This document shows, one piece after another, positions 21,115 through 28,200 of a DNA stretch of 64,000 nt. Position numbers and translations under genes: made by a program. The stretch covers positions 1-64,000 of IMG/VR virus record IMGVR_UViG_3300036772_000367. One strand, written 5' to 3'. The DNA is from a virus. Each line of letters starts with the position of its first letter. Positions within the stretch are counted from its first letter, which is position 1. The notes beneath the pieces are model-generated. The model ran no database searches, was not told the origin of the DNA, and worked only from the letters and a program-made list of their open reading frames with translations.

Positions 21115-21189
21115 GGGTCGTTAGCTCAAATTGCGCAGAGCATCCGGCTTTTACCCGGAGGGTTCTGGGTTCGAATCCCAGGCGGCCTA
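21115..21189 (+). tRNA. tRNA-Lys (TTT)
   Basis: Acceptor GGGTCGT/GCGGCCT with G1-U72, stem TCCGG/CCGGA, loop CTTTTAC, A73. Confidence 0.9.
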
Positions 21190-21193
21190 CTAA

Positions 21194-21264
21194 TCCGGAT
21201 TGGTCTAATGGCAGGACAACGCTCTTTGGAAGCGTGAGCAAAGGTTCGAATCCTTTATCCGGAG
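21194..21264 (+). tRNA. tRNA-Gln (TTG)
   Basis: Perfect acceptor TCCGGAT/ATCCGGA, stem ACGCT/AGCGT, loop CTTTGGA, G73. Confidence 0.92.
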
Positions 21265-21279
21265 CAGAGGTGATGTTGA

Positions 21280-21732
21280 TTGAGTTACTGTCGATTGTCC
21301 GATGACGATTACCAATGTGATGTGTACGTGTACGAGGACGCCAGCTTCGGCGGATGGACTACCTGGGTGGCATCCCACCGGCCTGTGCTGGTCGATCTTC
21401 CGGACCCCATTGATCTGCCCGACGAGCACACCGAGGCTCAGTTCGCGGCGTTCTACGAGCGGTGGCGCGCGGTAGGCAAGTTGGTGGAGAAGGCCGAGAG
21501 AATCGAGATCGGCCTGCCCCATGACGACGGCCAGTTTCGCCATGGCTCGCCGGGAGAGTGTGCGGACAACCTCCTGCGGCTGCGGGAGATGGGCTACAAC
21601 GTGCCCGACTACGCCATCGAACGACTGCGGGCAGAGCAAGCCGAGGGTCACACGAATCCGCTAAAGTCGATGGACGATCTCATGAAAGAGATCACGGGGG
21701 AACTTGCGGGCGAAGTTGGTGATGCTGGATGA
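21280..21732 (+). CDS. Conserved actinophage protein (MSYCR type), 150 aa
   Basis: Begins MSYCRLSDDDYQCDVYVYED, an N-terminus seen in a widespread actinophage family of unknown function. The family start supports the TTG codon at 21280, which follows GAGG. The C-terminal half is helical. ATGA-coupled to the next gene. Confidence 0.8.
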   Translation: MSYCRLSDDDYQCDVYVYEDASFGGWTTWVASHRPVLVDLPDPIDLPDEHTEAQFAAFYERWRAVGKLVEKAERIEIGLPHDDGQFRHGSPGECADNLLRLREMGYNVPDYAIERLRAEQAEGHTNPLKSMDDLMKEITGELAGEVGDAG

Positions 21733-21911
21733 AAAGTACGGCCGGGCGCCCCAGCATGGGTAAGCGGACACGCAAGGGTGGTGCTGAGTACGACGCCTTC
21801 TCGCGGTACTGGCGACACTTCATGAGCCAACGCCGAGGTGTCATCAAGACCTTGGCTCGTCGCCGTGAGCGACGTCAAGCACACCAGTGGGATTGGACCA
21901 CCGGCTGGTGA
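21729..21911 (+). CDS. Conserved small basic protein, 60 aa
   Basis: KGGAEYDAFSRYWRHF ... KTLARRRERRQ matches a common Arg-rich actinophage protein type usually encoded near MSYCR proteins. Function unknown; nucleic-acid binding is plausible. The following gap (21912-22044) holds no convincing gene. Confidence 0.75.
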   Translation: MKSTAGRPSMGKRTRKGGAEYDAFSRYWRHFMSQRRGVIKTLARRRERRQAHQWDWTTGW

Positions 21912-22044
21912 CAGAGTTCGGGACCTCTTGTCCGCGTATGGCACGCAGGGCACGGGATACAACACCATCGCGATCTCCCAACGGCACGTGACGTGGTGGA
22001 GATCTTGGGAAACGCTGGTTGCGCACTGGCGCCCGGACCCCTAG

Positions 22045-22131
22045 GGAGGTATGGCAGAGTGGTAATGCGCTGTCCTGCTAAGACAAGGCTCGGTTTAAAA
22101 CCCGACGAAGGTTCAATTCCTTCTACCTCCG
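22045..22131 (+). tRNA. tRNA-Ser (GCT), long variable arm
   Basis: Acceptor GGAGGTA/TACCTCC, loop CTGCTAA, variable arm with a TCGG/CCGA hairpin, G73. Confidence 0.92.
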
Positions 22132-22260
22132 CTGGCTAGTGGTGTAACGGCGCACACCCGAAGATCTCGGCAATACTAGTTGAGCCTGAAGCGTGAGTGC
22201 ACCGCGCGGAAAAGAGAAGCTTCGGTAGGTTCGGTTCGACTCCGGCGGCCTACCCTCGTG
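22132..22260 (+). other. tRNA-like debris
   Basis: It contains a D-arm-like stretch (TAGTGGTGTAACGG near 22137), a CCGA/TCGG hairpin and a T-loop TTCGACT near 22233 with GGTAGG/CCTACC flanks. I could not assemble an acceptable cloverleaf in either order. Confidence 0.35.
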
Positions 22261-22271
22261 AAAGGATATTC

Positions 22272-22667
22272 ATGGCTCGGTCCGAAGGTAAGTTCAGTGT
22301 GGGAAACCACAACGAGCAGATCCTGTATCTGCGTGGTGCCGAGCGAGATGCCGATCTGATGGTGGCGGCCTTCTTCAAGTCCGGTGTCGGCAAAGCAATC
22401 GCTGAGGTGCTGAACAATCATCTGGATGAGGTTATTCATACCATCATGACGTACACAGGGAGTGTACGACCGGGAATCCCGGTGAAGCCCGACAACAGCG
22501 AGGCACGAAAGACGACGATCAACGCGGGGGTCACAACAGTACTTAGCCAACTCAACAGTTCCGATGCTGCTGCCGTCTCCCTGATGACCGGACTCAGCAA
22601 TACTGAACTCGACGATCTCGGTGGATTGCCGTCCGACTCGATCTATGACGATCGGGCGTCGGACTGA
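22272..22667 (+). CDS. Hypothetical protein, 131 aa
   Basis: ATG after AAAGGA. Helical product (MVAAFFKSGVGKAIAEVLNNHLDEVIHT) with an acidic end. Unrecognised; its stop overlaps the next start by one base. Confidence 0.75.
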   Translation: MARSEGKFSVGNHNEQILYLRGAERDADLMVAAFFKSGVGKAIAEVLNNHLDEVIHTIMTYTGSVRPGIPVKPDNSEARKTTINAGVTTVLSQLNSSDAAAVSLMTGLSNTELDDLGGLPSDSIYDDRASD

Positions 22668-23017
22668 TGACTGATTCCCTAGTCATACAATTCACGATCG
22701 ATCTGGCGGATCTCCTGGGTAGCCCGCACCACACCTTCACCCAAGAGATGATGCGCGGGATGGGAGACAAGACAGTGCCGCTACGGAAGGGAGAGGGTGG
22801 CCCTCAGATCGGCTACGGCGTCATTGTGGAAGACCAGGACACTGAACACCTCTTCCTGTACGCCACGGTTACCAACTCACCCGAGCTGTTCGCGGACGTG
22901 ATGTCGTCCTACAGTGTTGGCTTCACCGAGTGCACCAGCCCGCTGCACGGCCGGGATCGGCACACCGAGGACGGTTGTGCCCTGCGGCAGATGTCAGACA
23001 AGCTGGATGTGGATTGA
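22667..23017 (+). CDS. Hypothetical protein, 116 aa
   Basis: Alpha/beta product MTDSLVIQFTIDLADLLG... with two Cys near the end. Coupled to the upstream gene, ending 5 nt before tRNA-Pro. Unrecognised. Confidence 0.75.
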   Translation: MTDSLVIQFTIDLADLLGSPHHTFTQEMMRGMGDKTVPLRKGEGGPQIGYGVIVEDQDTEHLFLYATVTNSPELFADVMSSYSVGFTECTSPLHGRDRHTEDGCALRQMSDKLDVD

Positions 23018-23022
23018 AAGAA

Positions 23023-23094
23023 CGGGGCGTAGCTCAGCGGTAGAGTGCCTGATTTGGGATCAGGAAGTGGCAGGTCCGACTCCTGTCGCCCCGA
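23023..23094 (+). tRNA. tRNA-Pro (TGG)
   Basis: Perfect acceptor CGGGGCG/CGCCCCG, stem CCTGA/TCAGG, loop TTTGGGA, A73. The T-loop reads TCCGACT instead of TTCGACT. The only Pro tRNA, so it must read all CCN codons or share with the host. Confidence 0.9.
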
Positions 23095-23095
23095 C

Positions 23096-23272
23096 GTGAA
23101 ACAATGTTCGAGCTGTGGATTGATGAAGTCTTATGATGAATTTCATCGGAATGTGGCTCGGTCAGATGGATATCAGAATGCGTGCAAGGATTGCCGTAAG
23201 ACTATAAGAGGCGTTTCGGTTGTTCGAGGAGAGCGGGTTCTTCGACTACCTTGCTCAGTAGTTGTTTGGTAG
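23096..23272 (+). pseudogene. Truncated HNH-family remnant
   Basis: 58 residues: CSSCGLMKSYDEFHRNV ... DGYQNACKDCRKT matches the N-terminal zinc unit of the HNH protein at 15551 (CSGC ... DGLQVHCKECRKS). The HNH catalytic half is absent; the frame runs into unrelated sequence and stops before tRNA-Gly. It lies on the opposite strand from its relative. Probably a decayed homing gene. Confidence 0.65.
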
Positions 23273-23281
23273 TCGATCGAT

Positions 23282-23352
23282 GCGAGTGTCGTCTAACGGC
23301 AGGACAACAGCCTTCCAAGCTGTTTACGCGGGTTCGAATCCCGTCACTCGCT
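23282..23352 (+). tRNA. tRNA-Gly (TCC)
   Basis: Perfect acceptor GCGAGTG/CACTCGC, stem ACAGC/GCTGT, loop CTTCCAA, T73. Confidence 0.93.
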
Positions 23353-23451
23353 CTCGTCTCTAGGCTTCTCGCAGTTCTGAGAAGCTATCGGGTCCACTCT
23401 CTACCACGCCAAAGGTGGAGATATCGAGTGGTGACGTAATCACCTGTACAA

Positions 23452-23534
23452 GGAAGGTCGCGGCGACGGTAGCCAGCTCGATTCGAAATCGAGTGCCAGG
23501 GTGACACCTGAAGGTTCGAATCCTTGTCCTTCCG
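23452..23534 (+). tRNA. tRNA-Ser (CGA), long variable arm
   Basis: Acceptor GGAAGGT/TCCTTCC, stem CTCGA/TCGAG, loop TTCGAAA, variable arm with AGG/CCT, G73. Hairpin GGTGA/TCACC ends 7 nt upstream. Confidence 0.9.
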
Positions 23535-23538
23535 CCCA

Positions 23539-23623
23539 GGAGGGTGGCGCCTATGGTTGGTACCTCGTCTTGAAAACGAGTATGCCGGGTGAAAGCCCGA
23601 GGGTTCAATTCCTTCTCCCTCCG
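23539..23623 (+). tRNA. tRNA-Ser (TGA), long variable arm
   Basis: Acceptor GGAGGGT/TCCCTCC, stem CTCGT/ACGAG, loop CTTGAAA, variable arm CGGG/CCCG, G73. The only canonical tRNA here followed by an encoded CCA. Confidence 0.9.
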
Positions 23624-23640
23624 CCAGACAGTAGTATCGA

Positions 23641-23728
23641 AGAAGCGTAAGCCGAGTTGGTCTACCGGCGCCCGCCTGGAACGCGGGAAGGGGTCACACC
23701 CGTGCGAGTTCGAGTCTCGCCGCTTCTG
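23641..23728 (+). tRNA. tRNA-Ser (GGA), long variable arm
   Basis: Perfect acceptor AGAAGCG/CGCTTCT, stem CCCGC/GCGGG, loop CTGGAAC, variable arm GGGT/ACCC, G73. Last tRNA of the main array. Confidence 0.92.
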
Positions 23729-23868
23729 CTCATATTAGATCTATGGTCATGGAGTTGTCAGTCGATCGTGCCCAGTATTGAACTTGGTGTGAAATATGGT
23801 AACCATCTGTCGAGCTGCACCCATCTTCCCCCCAGGGGAATACTGAGACGATTCTTCAGGAAACTATC

Positions 23869-24219
23869 ATGCGTGAGCGTATTTTGTCAGTAAGCATCAA
23901 GGACTGCGAAGTTCAGCATTTCCGTTCCGGTGGCAAGGGTGGTCAAAATCAAAACTGCCGCGACACCGGTACGCGCGTCATCCACCATGAGTCTGGCGCG
24001 CGAGGCGAGTCCCGCGAAGAGCGGTCCCAGCTCCAGAACGAGCGCACCGCTTTCCTGCGGATGGTGGAGTCGGTGGCCTTCAAGCGCTGGATGGGCCTGA
24101 AGTTGCTGGAGGGGCCGTCGCCCGAGGAGCGCGTACGCCAGGAGATGAAGCCAGAGAACATCCGGACCGAGGTTCGTCGAGATGGAGTCTGGATGGAAGT
24201 GAAGGAAGTTCATAGCTAG
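23869..24219 (+). CDS. GGQ-domain release-factor-like peptidyl-tRNA hydrolase
   Basis: 116 residues that are only the catalytic domain of class I release factors: the motif SGGKGGQNQN (residues 20-29) places GGQ at 24-26, followed by the usual basic helix with REERSQLQNERTAF. GGQ proteins hydrolyse the ester bond of peptidyl-tRNA on the ribosome. No codon-reading domain and no Lys/Arg-rich tail like ArfB, so how it is recruited is unclear. Bacterial operons pairing RtcB with the GGQ protein PrfH rescue ribosomes with cut rRNA, and this phage encodes both classes 19 kb apart. Ribosome rescue is a reasonable inference; simple release-factor replacement is not. Confidence 0.88.
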   Translation: MRERILSVSIKDCEVQHFRSGGKGGQNQNCRDTGTRVIHHESGARGESREERSQLQNERTAFLRMVESVAFKRWMGLKLLEGPSPEERVRQEMKPENIRTEVRRDGVWMEVKEVHS

Positions 24220-24224
24220 AAAGC

Positions 24225-24288
24225 TTGCTACACACCTCTGGTTTTGCTAAGCTGACGTTGTCAGGCCAGCAGCACACTGGAGGTCCCC
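24225..24288 (+). promoter_or_regulatory. Promoter plus SAS-like leader
   Basis: TTGCTA (24225-24230), 17-nt spacer, TAAGCT (24248-24253), and a diverged leader CACACTGGAGGTCCCC before the ATG at 24289. Confidence 0.68.
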
Positions 24289-25170
24289 ATGACTGAGAAC
24301 ATCACCGACGTCACCCTGAAGATCACGCTCGGTCGGATCGAGCCGTCTGTCATCGACGTCGAGATCCGCACGGTCAACGACAAGTTGGCCCAGGTCAGCC
24401 ACCGCATCTCCAGCCTGTCCTCGGTCTTGGACCGGTTGCAGGACGAAGACACCCGTGCCCAGTACCAGGCCGACTTGCTCCAGGCGATCGATCGGCAGGC
24501 CGAGTTGTTCACCTCGCGTCGGCCGCTGAACGACGAGTTCGTCGACCGGGGTGGCTGGACCCGCTACTGGATCGTCACTAACGGCAACGGTCACGTGCAC
24601 CGGTCCCAGAGCTGTTCGACCTGCCGACCGACCACCGACTTCTACTGGCTGGCCGAGCTGTCCGGCATGACTCACACCAAGCTGGTGGAGTTATCCGGCG
24701 AGCGTGCCTGCACCGTGTGCTTCCCCAGTGCCCCCGTGGAGGCCCGCAACCGGCCGACGAGCATCTTTACCCCGGCCGAGCTGGAGCGCCAGGAGCGCAC
24801 CGCCGAGCGCGAGCGCAAGGCCCTGCTCAAGAAGGCCAAGGAGATCACCACGCCGAATGGCCAGCCGCTGCGAGACTCCCTGGGTCTGATCATCAAGACC
24901 GAGGTCACCGCCCAACGCGAGTACATCCAGTCGGCGGCCGAGGCGATCGTGTGGGATCCGGCCAACGGCGAAGGTCCCTACGGTAAGCGCCCTGAGCACG
25001 TCCCTGCGGATGAGTGGACGAATCGACAGCAGAGGACTGCCGAGGAGGCAGGGGATCACGCTCAGCGGCTCGTGGAGGCTCTGGCGGCCAAGCGGAGGAC
25101 CACGGTGCACGAGCAGCGCGCCGCGCTGGAGCCCAAGGTCCGCGCCTACATCAAGAAGAACTTCAGCTAA
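24289..25170 (+). CDS. Conserved actinophage protein with CSTC/CTVCFP motif
   Basis: 293 residues. The middle (about 83-145) has GGWTRYWIVTNGNGHVHRS, CSTCRPTT and CTVCFPSAP, a pattern repeated in many actinophage proteins of unknown function and likely zinc-binding. N-terminal helices (30-75) and C-terminal charged coiled-coil-like helices surround it. The start is set by the leader. Confidence 0.82.
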   Translation: MTENITDVTLKITLGRIEPSVIDVEIRTVNDKLAQVSHRISSLSSVLDRLQDEDTRAQYQADLLQAIDRQAELFTSRRPLNDEFVDRGGWTRYWIVTNGNGHVHRSQSCSTCRPTTDFYWLAELSGMTHTKLVELSGERACTVCFPSAPVEARNRPTSIFTPAELERQERTAERERKALLKKAKEITTPNGQPLRDSLGLIIKTEVTAQREYIQSAAEAIVWDPANGEGPYGKRPEHVPADEWTNRQQRTAEEAGDHAQRLVEALAAKRRTTVHEQRAALEPKVRAYIKKNFS

Positions 25171-25190
25171 CGAACTGAAATTCTCATATA

Positions 25191-25279
25191 CCGAAGACTT
25201 CGTAGCAAGAAAACTTGCTACGGAGTCTTCGGTATGTCATGATGGTCTTATCAACAAGACAGCACCACCGGAGGTCATC
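25191..25279 (+). promoter_or_regulatory. Fused terminator with SAS-like leader
   Basis: A 19-bp hairpin (25191-25209 with 25214-25232, one G-U) carries TTGCTA in its 3' arm. No good -10 is seen at 17 nt, so promoter activity is less certain than at sister sites. The leader CCACCGGAGGTCATC abuts the ATG at 25280. Confidence 0.6.
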
Positions 25280-25603
25280 ATGGCAAGCATCCGCTGCGGC
25301 AAGTGCAAGAAGACCCACCACTCCGTCGAGGTCGTGAAGTTCTGCTACGCCGGCCAGGTCTTTCCCTGCGACTGGCTGGTTCGGGCCGGGTATGACGAGG
25401 ACGGTCAGCAGATCATCCTGGAATGCGGCGCTGACGCGGTCGTCACCGGCCGGGGCTTCCAATGCGAGGCAGGCCACGAGCACGTCACCGCCGAGGCCCG
25501 CACCGAGGAGGGCTGGGAATACGCCGAGGACCGCGCCGAGGCCCTGGGGCTGGTCAAGGCTGGCGTGCACCCGGTGCAGATGGATGGCCACGAGTTCGTC
25601 TGA
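25280..25603 (+). CDS. Hypothetical zinc-ribbon protein, 107 aa
   Basis: CGKCKKTHHS (residues 6-15) followed by further Cys (FCYAG, PCDW, ECGAD, QCEAGHEH) suggests two zinc sites. This layout is common in small actinophage proteins. The start is set by the leader. Confidence 0.78.
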   Translation: MASIRCGKCKKTHHSVEVVKFCYAGQVFPCDWLVRAGYDEDGQQIILECGADAVVTGRGFQCEAGHEHVTAEARTEEGWEYAEDRAEALGLVKAGVHPVQMDGHEFV

Positions 25604-25610
25604 TCTCATC

Positions 25611-25697
25611 AACAGAGAGTCCGTAGCAAGAATCATTGCTACGGACTCTCTGTTTTGCTACACTGAACGGGTAAGCCAAGCCGCACCGGAGGTCATC
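25611..25697 (+). promoter_or_regulatory. Fused terminator-promoter plus SAS-like leader (best example)
   Basis: A perfect 19-bp stem (25611-25629 with 25636-25654) followed by TTTT terminates the upstream gene. Its 3' arm begins with TTGCTA (25636-25641), and TACACT with an extended TGC lies 17 nt on (25659-25664). Leader CCGCACCGGAGGTCATC runs to the ATG. Confidence 0.8.
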
Positions 25698-26090
25698 ATG
25701 CAAGCAGCTGAATTCCTGGCCACGTACGACGACATCACGATCGAACTCACCCACGTCCGCGACTACACCGAGCGGATGGACGGCTACTCGATATCGCGCC
25801 GTGAGTGGCTAGGCATGCTGAGCGGGCCGGACGGGGACATCACGTTCTCGTACTTCACCGGAATCCAGGAGAACGACCCAGACACCCTGTTCGCGCTCTA
25901 CAGCATCGCGTCCGACTGCGCGGCTGGGTCGCAGCCGCTGGAGGACTTCCTGGACGAGTACGGCACCGACCACGTCAAAGAGCAGATCGCGACGTGGCGC
26001 GCGTGTGAGGAATCGGCTCAGCGGTTCCGTGAGTGGATGGACAACCCTGCCATGTGGGACGACTTCCTCACCATCGAACCCAACGACTGA
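25698..26090 (+). CDS. Hypothetical protein, 130 aa
   Basis: Acidic alpha/beta protein MQAAEFLATYDDITIELTHV...; very Asp/Glu-rich at the end. Controlled by its own promoter/leader. Unrecognised. Confidence 0.78.
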   Translation: MQAAEFLATYDDITIELTHVRDYTERMDGYSISRREWLGMLSGPDGDITFSYFTGIQENDPDTLFALYSIASDCAAGSQPLEDFLDEYGTDHVKEQIATWRACEESAQRFREWMDNPAMWDDFLTIEPND

Positions 26091-26107
26091 TCGCACTGGA
26101 GATCATC

Positions 26108-26413
26108 ATGGAATCGCAGATCGTCAAGATGACGCCGAGCCTGGCACACGCACTGCTGGCCGCCAGTCCCCGCGCTGTGAGGAGAGTCAGCCGTCACTTC
26201 GTGGCATCGATGGCCGACTGCATGTCTGACGCGAGGTGGTCAGAAGGATCTTTGCCACCCGAGATCGTTCTCAACGAGGAGGGGATCCTGCTAGATGGTC
26301 GACAGGTACTGATGGCCGTGACCATGGCGAAGAAGACCATCTCGGTGGAACTGATCTCGGGTGCTTCGAACCCCGATTGGATCGCGGAGACCGCGCTGCG
26401 CATCGACAAGTGA
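26108..26413 (+). CDS. Short ParB-like protein, 101 aa
   Basis: SPRAVRRVSRHFVASMADCM then IVLNEEGILLDGRQVLMAV parallels the ParB-like protein at 11100 (LVKQYARDMEQG ... RFSPDGNLIDGQKRLAA), with DGRQVL in place of DGQKRL. It is about the length of the core domain alone. A leader copy (ATCGCACTGGAGATCATC) precedes it without a separate promoter, so it is likely co-transcribed. Confidence 0.7.
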   Translation: MESQIVKMTPSLAHALLAASPRAVRRVSRHFVASMADCMSDARWSEGSLPPEIVLNEEGILLDGRQVLMAVTMAKKTISVELISGASNPDWIAETALRIDK

Positions 26414-26428
26414 ATCCCGGCGAGAACA

Positions 26429-26514
26429 TCGGACCATGTAGCAGGCAAACTTGCTACATGGTCCGACTTCTGGCAAGATGAGTTCTGTCAGATCAGACCG
26501 CACCGGAGGTCACC
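26429..26514 (+). promoter_or_regulatory. Fused terminator-promoter plus SAS-like leader
   Basis: A perfect 15-bp stem (26429-26443 with 26452-26466), TTGCTA (26451-26456), CAAGAT (26474-26479) at 17 nt, leader GACCGCACCGGAGGTCACC before the ATG. Confidence 0.72.
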
Positions 26515-26748
26515 ATGGGACAACCCACGCCAGGCCAGCTCGTCGAGTTGCGCTGGATCGCCGAGTTTGGCTCCACACGCTCCACCCGCCAGCTCAATGT
26601 AGTGGTCCAGCACGGCTGGGCCGAGCGTGTGGAGGGCCAGGGACGCTACGGCGCCCGCCTCACCGATCTGGGGGAGGCACTGATCCAGGCGACCCCTCGG
26701 GCGGCACCTCTGGCTCGGCCGGATAACATCTTTGCCTTGTTCGACTGA
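26515..26748 (+). CDS. Winged-helix-like protein, 77 aa
   Basis: GQLVELRWIAEFG, then STRQLNVVVQHGWAERVEG and ARLTDLGEALIQA: helix, recognition helix and wing, like the N-terminal part of the protein at 8493. A candidate phage regulator under its own promoter. Confidence 0.72.
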   Translation: MGQPTPGQLVELRWIAEFGSTRSTRQLNVVVQHGWAERVEGQGRYGARLTDLGEALIQATPRAAPLARPDNIFALFD

Positions 26749-26772
26749 CCAAGAAGGAGTACAGCGAGCCAG

Positions 26773-26928
26773 ATGGCAAAGAAAGAATCCCATACCTGCA
26801 TACCTGTCGTTAGATGGATCTGGGATCCAACGAAGCGACGAGGTAAAGGTGCATGGGTGAGCCCATGTAAAACGTGTGGACTTCCGCTGACTCATCCCAA
26901 CAAATCAGTAAAGGATGATCCCAATTAA
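26773..26928 (+). CDS. Small CxxC protein, 51 aa
   Basis: MAKKESHTCIPVVRWIWDPTK ... SPCKTCGLPLTHP; lower G+C than its neighbours. The stop shares one base with the next start. Unrecognised. Confidence 0.7.
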   Translation: MAKKESHTCIPVVRWIWDPTKRRGKGAWVSPCKTCGLPLTHPNKSVKDDPN

Positions 26929-27068
26929 TGGCCGATAAATACACTATCGTTCGTGATGGTAAGAAGTGGCAGATCGTTGATGTGAAAAGTGGTGTTCCAG
27001 CTAAAAGAAATCTGAGTAAAGGTGCAGCAATAGATCAATGTAAAACACTCAACGATCAGGCGAAGTAG
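26928..27068 (+). CDS. Small hypothetical protein, 46 aa
   Basis: MADKYTIVRDGKKWQIVDV...; Lys-rich and clearly AT-richer than the genome. One-base overlap with the preceding stop. Unrecognised, possibly acquired recently. Confidence 0.65.
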   Translation: MADKYTIVRDGKKWQIVDVKSGVPAKRNLSKGAAIDQCKTLNDQAK

Positions 27069-27125
27069 AGGATCATGGGTATCTGGGGCAACCGTAACAA
27101 ACCCCCCATGAAGGGGGAGGGGACA

Positions 27126-27278
27126 ATGAAATACAAAAATGCCCGCAAACTTACGAGCGTGCCGGAAGAGCCGGAGTGCAAGAAAAAAGAATGCCACAGT
27201 GCCGCAGGTGGCCATCGATTCAAACAGTCCGGTGCCGAACACTACTGCAAGAAGCACGCCCACCCGGGCAACCGCTGA
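27126..27278 (+). CDS. Small Cys/His protein, 50 aa
   Basis: ATG after GGGGGAGGGG. ECKKKECHSAAGGHRF ... HYCKKH suggests one zinc site. An in-frame ATG at 27075 would add 17 residues but has a weaker site. Confidence 0.62.
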   Translation: MKYKNARKLTSVPEEPECKKKECHSAAGGHRFKQSGAEHYCKKHAHPGNR

Positions 27279-27536
27279 TGATCAAGGGGGAGATCAAAAG
27301 GCAGTAACAATCGCAGAGCGGCGCAGCAGTGGACAGCCGATAAAACATGGGCAAGCACTGAAGTAAACAGAAGAATCCTCTTGATCCCCCGTCTGGCGCA
27401 GGTCCCCCCACTGGTACCCTGTGTCACACCGGCACCATGCCACCGGAGATGGCCGGTTATGTCAGCCCCTACCCGTTTAACCAGCGGGCGGCCTGACGTG
27501 CCGTGGTGCGTGTTCCTGCCACGAAAGATCATCATC
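27279..27536. other. Gap without a confident gene
   Basis: Only very short frames; no promoter or hairpin stands out apart from GC-rich runs near 27400. Confidence 0.4.
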
Positions 27537-27803
27537 ATGGTTGTTCCTACCCGGACCCTCGGAGTCACCCTCGTCGTCATCCTCTGCGCCCTGGCGCAGT
27601 GGGTGCTCACCGCGCCACCCGTGTTCGACCCCTCGTCCTACCGAGCGGGTGTCGAGTACATGCGATCCCAACCACCAGCGTTGCGTGATGCGACACTGAC
27701 CGACTGCAAGATCTATGCCGCCGACGGTATGGCGGAGGCACACGGTTACTCCTGGCCCAGTTTCGTAGGGGGATGTTATGAAGTTGCTCTCAACGGCGAA
27801 TGA
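27537..27803 (+). CDS. Small secreted or membrane-anchored protein, 88 aa
   Basis: MVVPTRTLGVTLVVILCALAQWVLTA is an uncleaved anchor or signal peptide; the remaining 60 residues carry two Cys (DCKIYAA, GGCYEV) that could pair outside the membrane. Overlaps the next gene by 26 nt. Confidence 0.68.
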   Translation: MVVPTRTLGVTLVVILCALAQWVLTAPPVFDPSSYRAGVEYMRSQPPALRDATLTDCKIYAADGMAEAHGYSWPSFVGGCYEVALNGE

Positions 27804-28200
27804 AATGAGCATGAATGGAATGTGGCTATTCTTCCTCATTCTGGTCGCTGCTGTTTTGATCCTCGTGTTGTGGCAGGTCCGTCAGAATCGCCGCCACGCT
27901 CGGCAGCTCCGCGAGCTGTACGACATGGTGGGTACCCTCCGGGAGTGGTGCGGCGCCCAGGGTGAGAATGTGGAGTTCCTGAAGACGCGCTTGCCCTTCG
28001 CTCCGGTGGGCTTGCCCAACGCGGCACACACACCTGCTGTCGAGCGAGCTACTCAGATCATGATGGCTGCCGGCGTCGGGTATCCCCGAGCCTACGAGTT
28101 GATCTACAAGACCGTTCACCGAGGCGATGATCCGGAAGCCTTCGCTACGACCTACGCGGGCTTCACGAGAGGAAAGAATGTTCATGCCTCCATCCATTGA
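27778..28200 (+). CDS. Membrane-anchored helical protein, 140 aa
   Basis: One transmembrane helix (about 14-34, NGMWLFFLILVAAVLILVLW) followed by a basic coiled-coil segment. GGGGGATG lies before the ATG at 27778; a second ATG at 27805 is possible. Unrecognised. Confidence 0.7.
   Translation: MKLLSTANEMSMNGMWLFFLILVAAVLILVLWQVRQNRRHARQLRELYDMVGTLREWCGAQGENVEFLKTRLPFAPVGLPNAAHTPAVERATQIMMAAGVGYPRAYELIYKTVHRGDDPEAFATTYAGFTRGKNVHASIH

Noticed and set aside
22132-22260. An additional tRNA after tRNA-Ser(GCT)
   Set aside because: D-arm-like and T-loop-like pieces are present, but no acceptor stem pairs in either canonical or permuted order.
13100-23730. A tmRNA within the tRNA array
   Set aside because: No sequence combines tmRNA ends with a tag reading frame; the T-arm near 18964 belongs to a 144-nt hairpin element.
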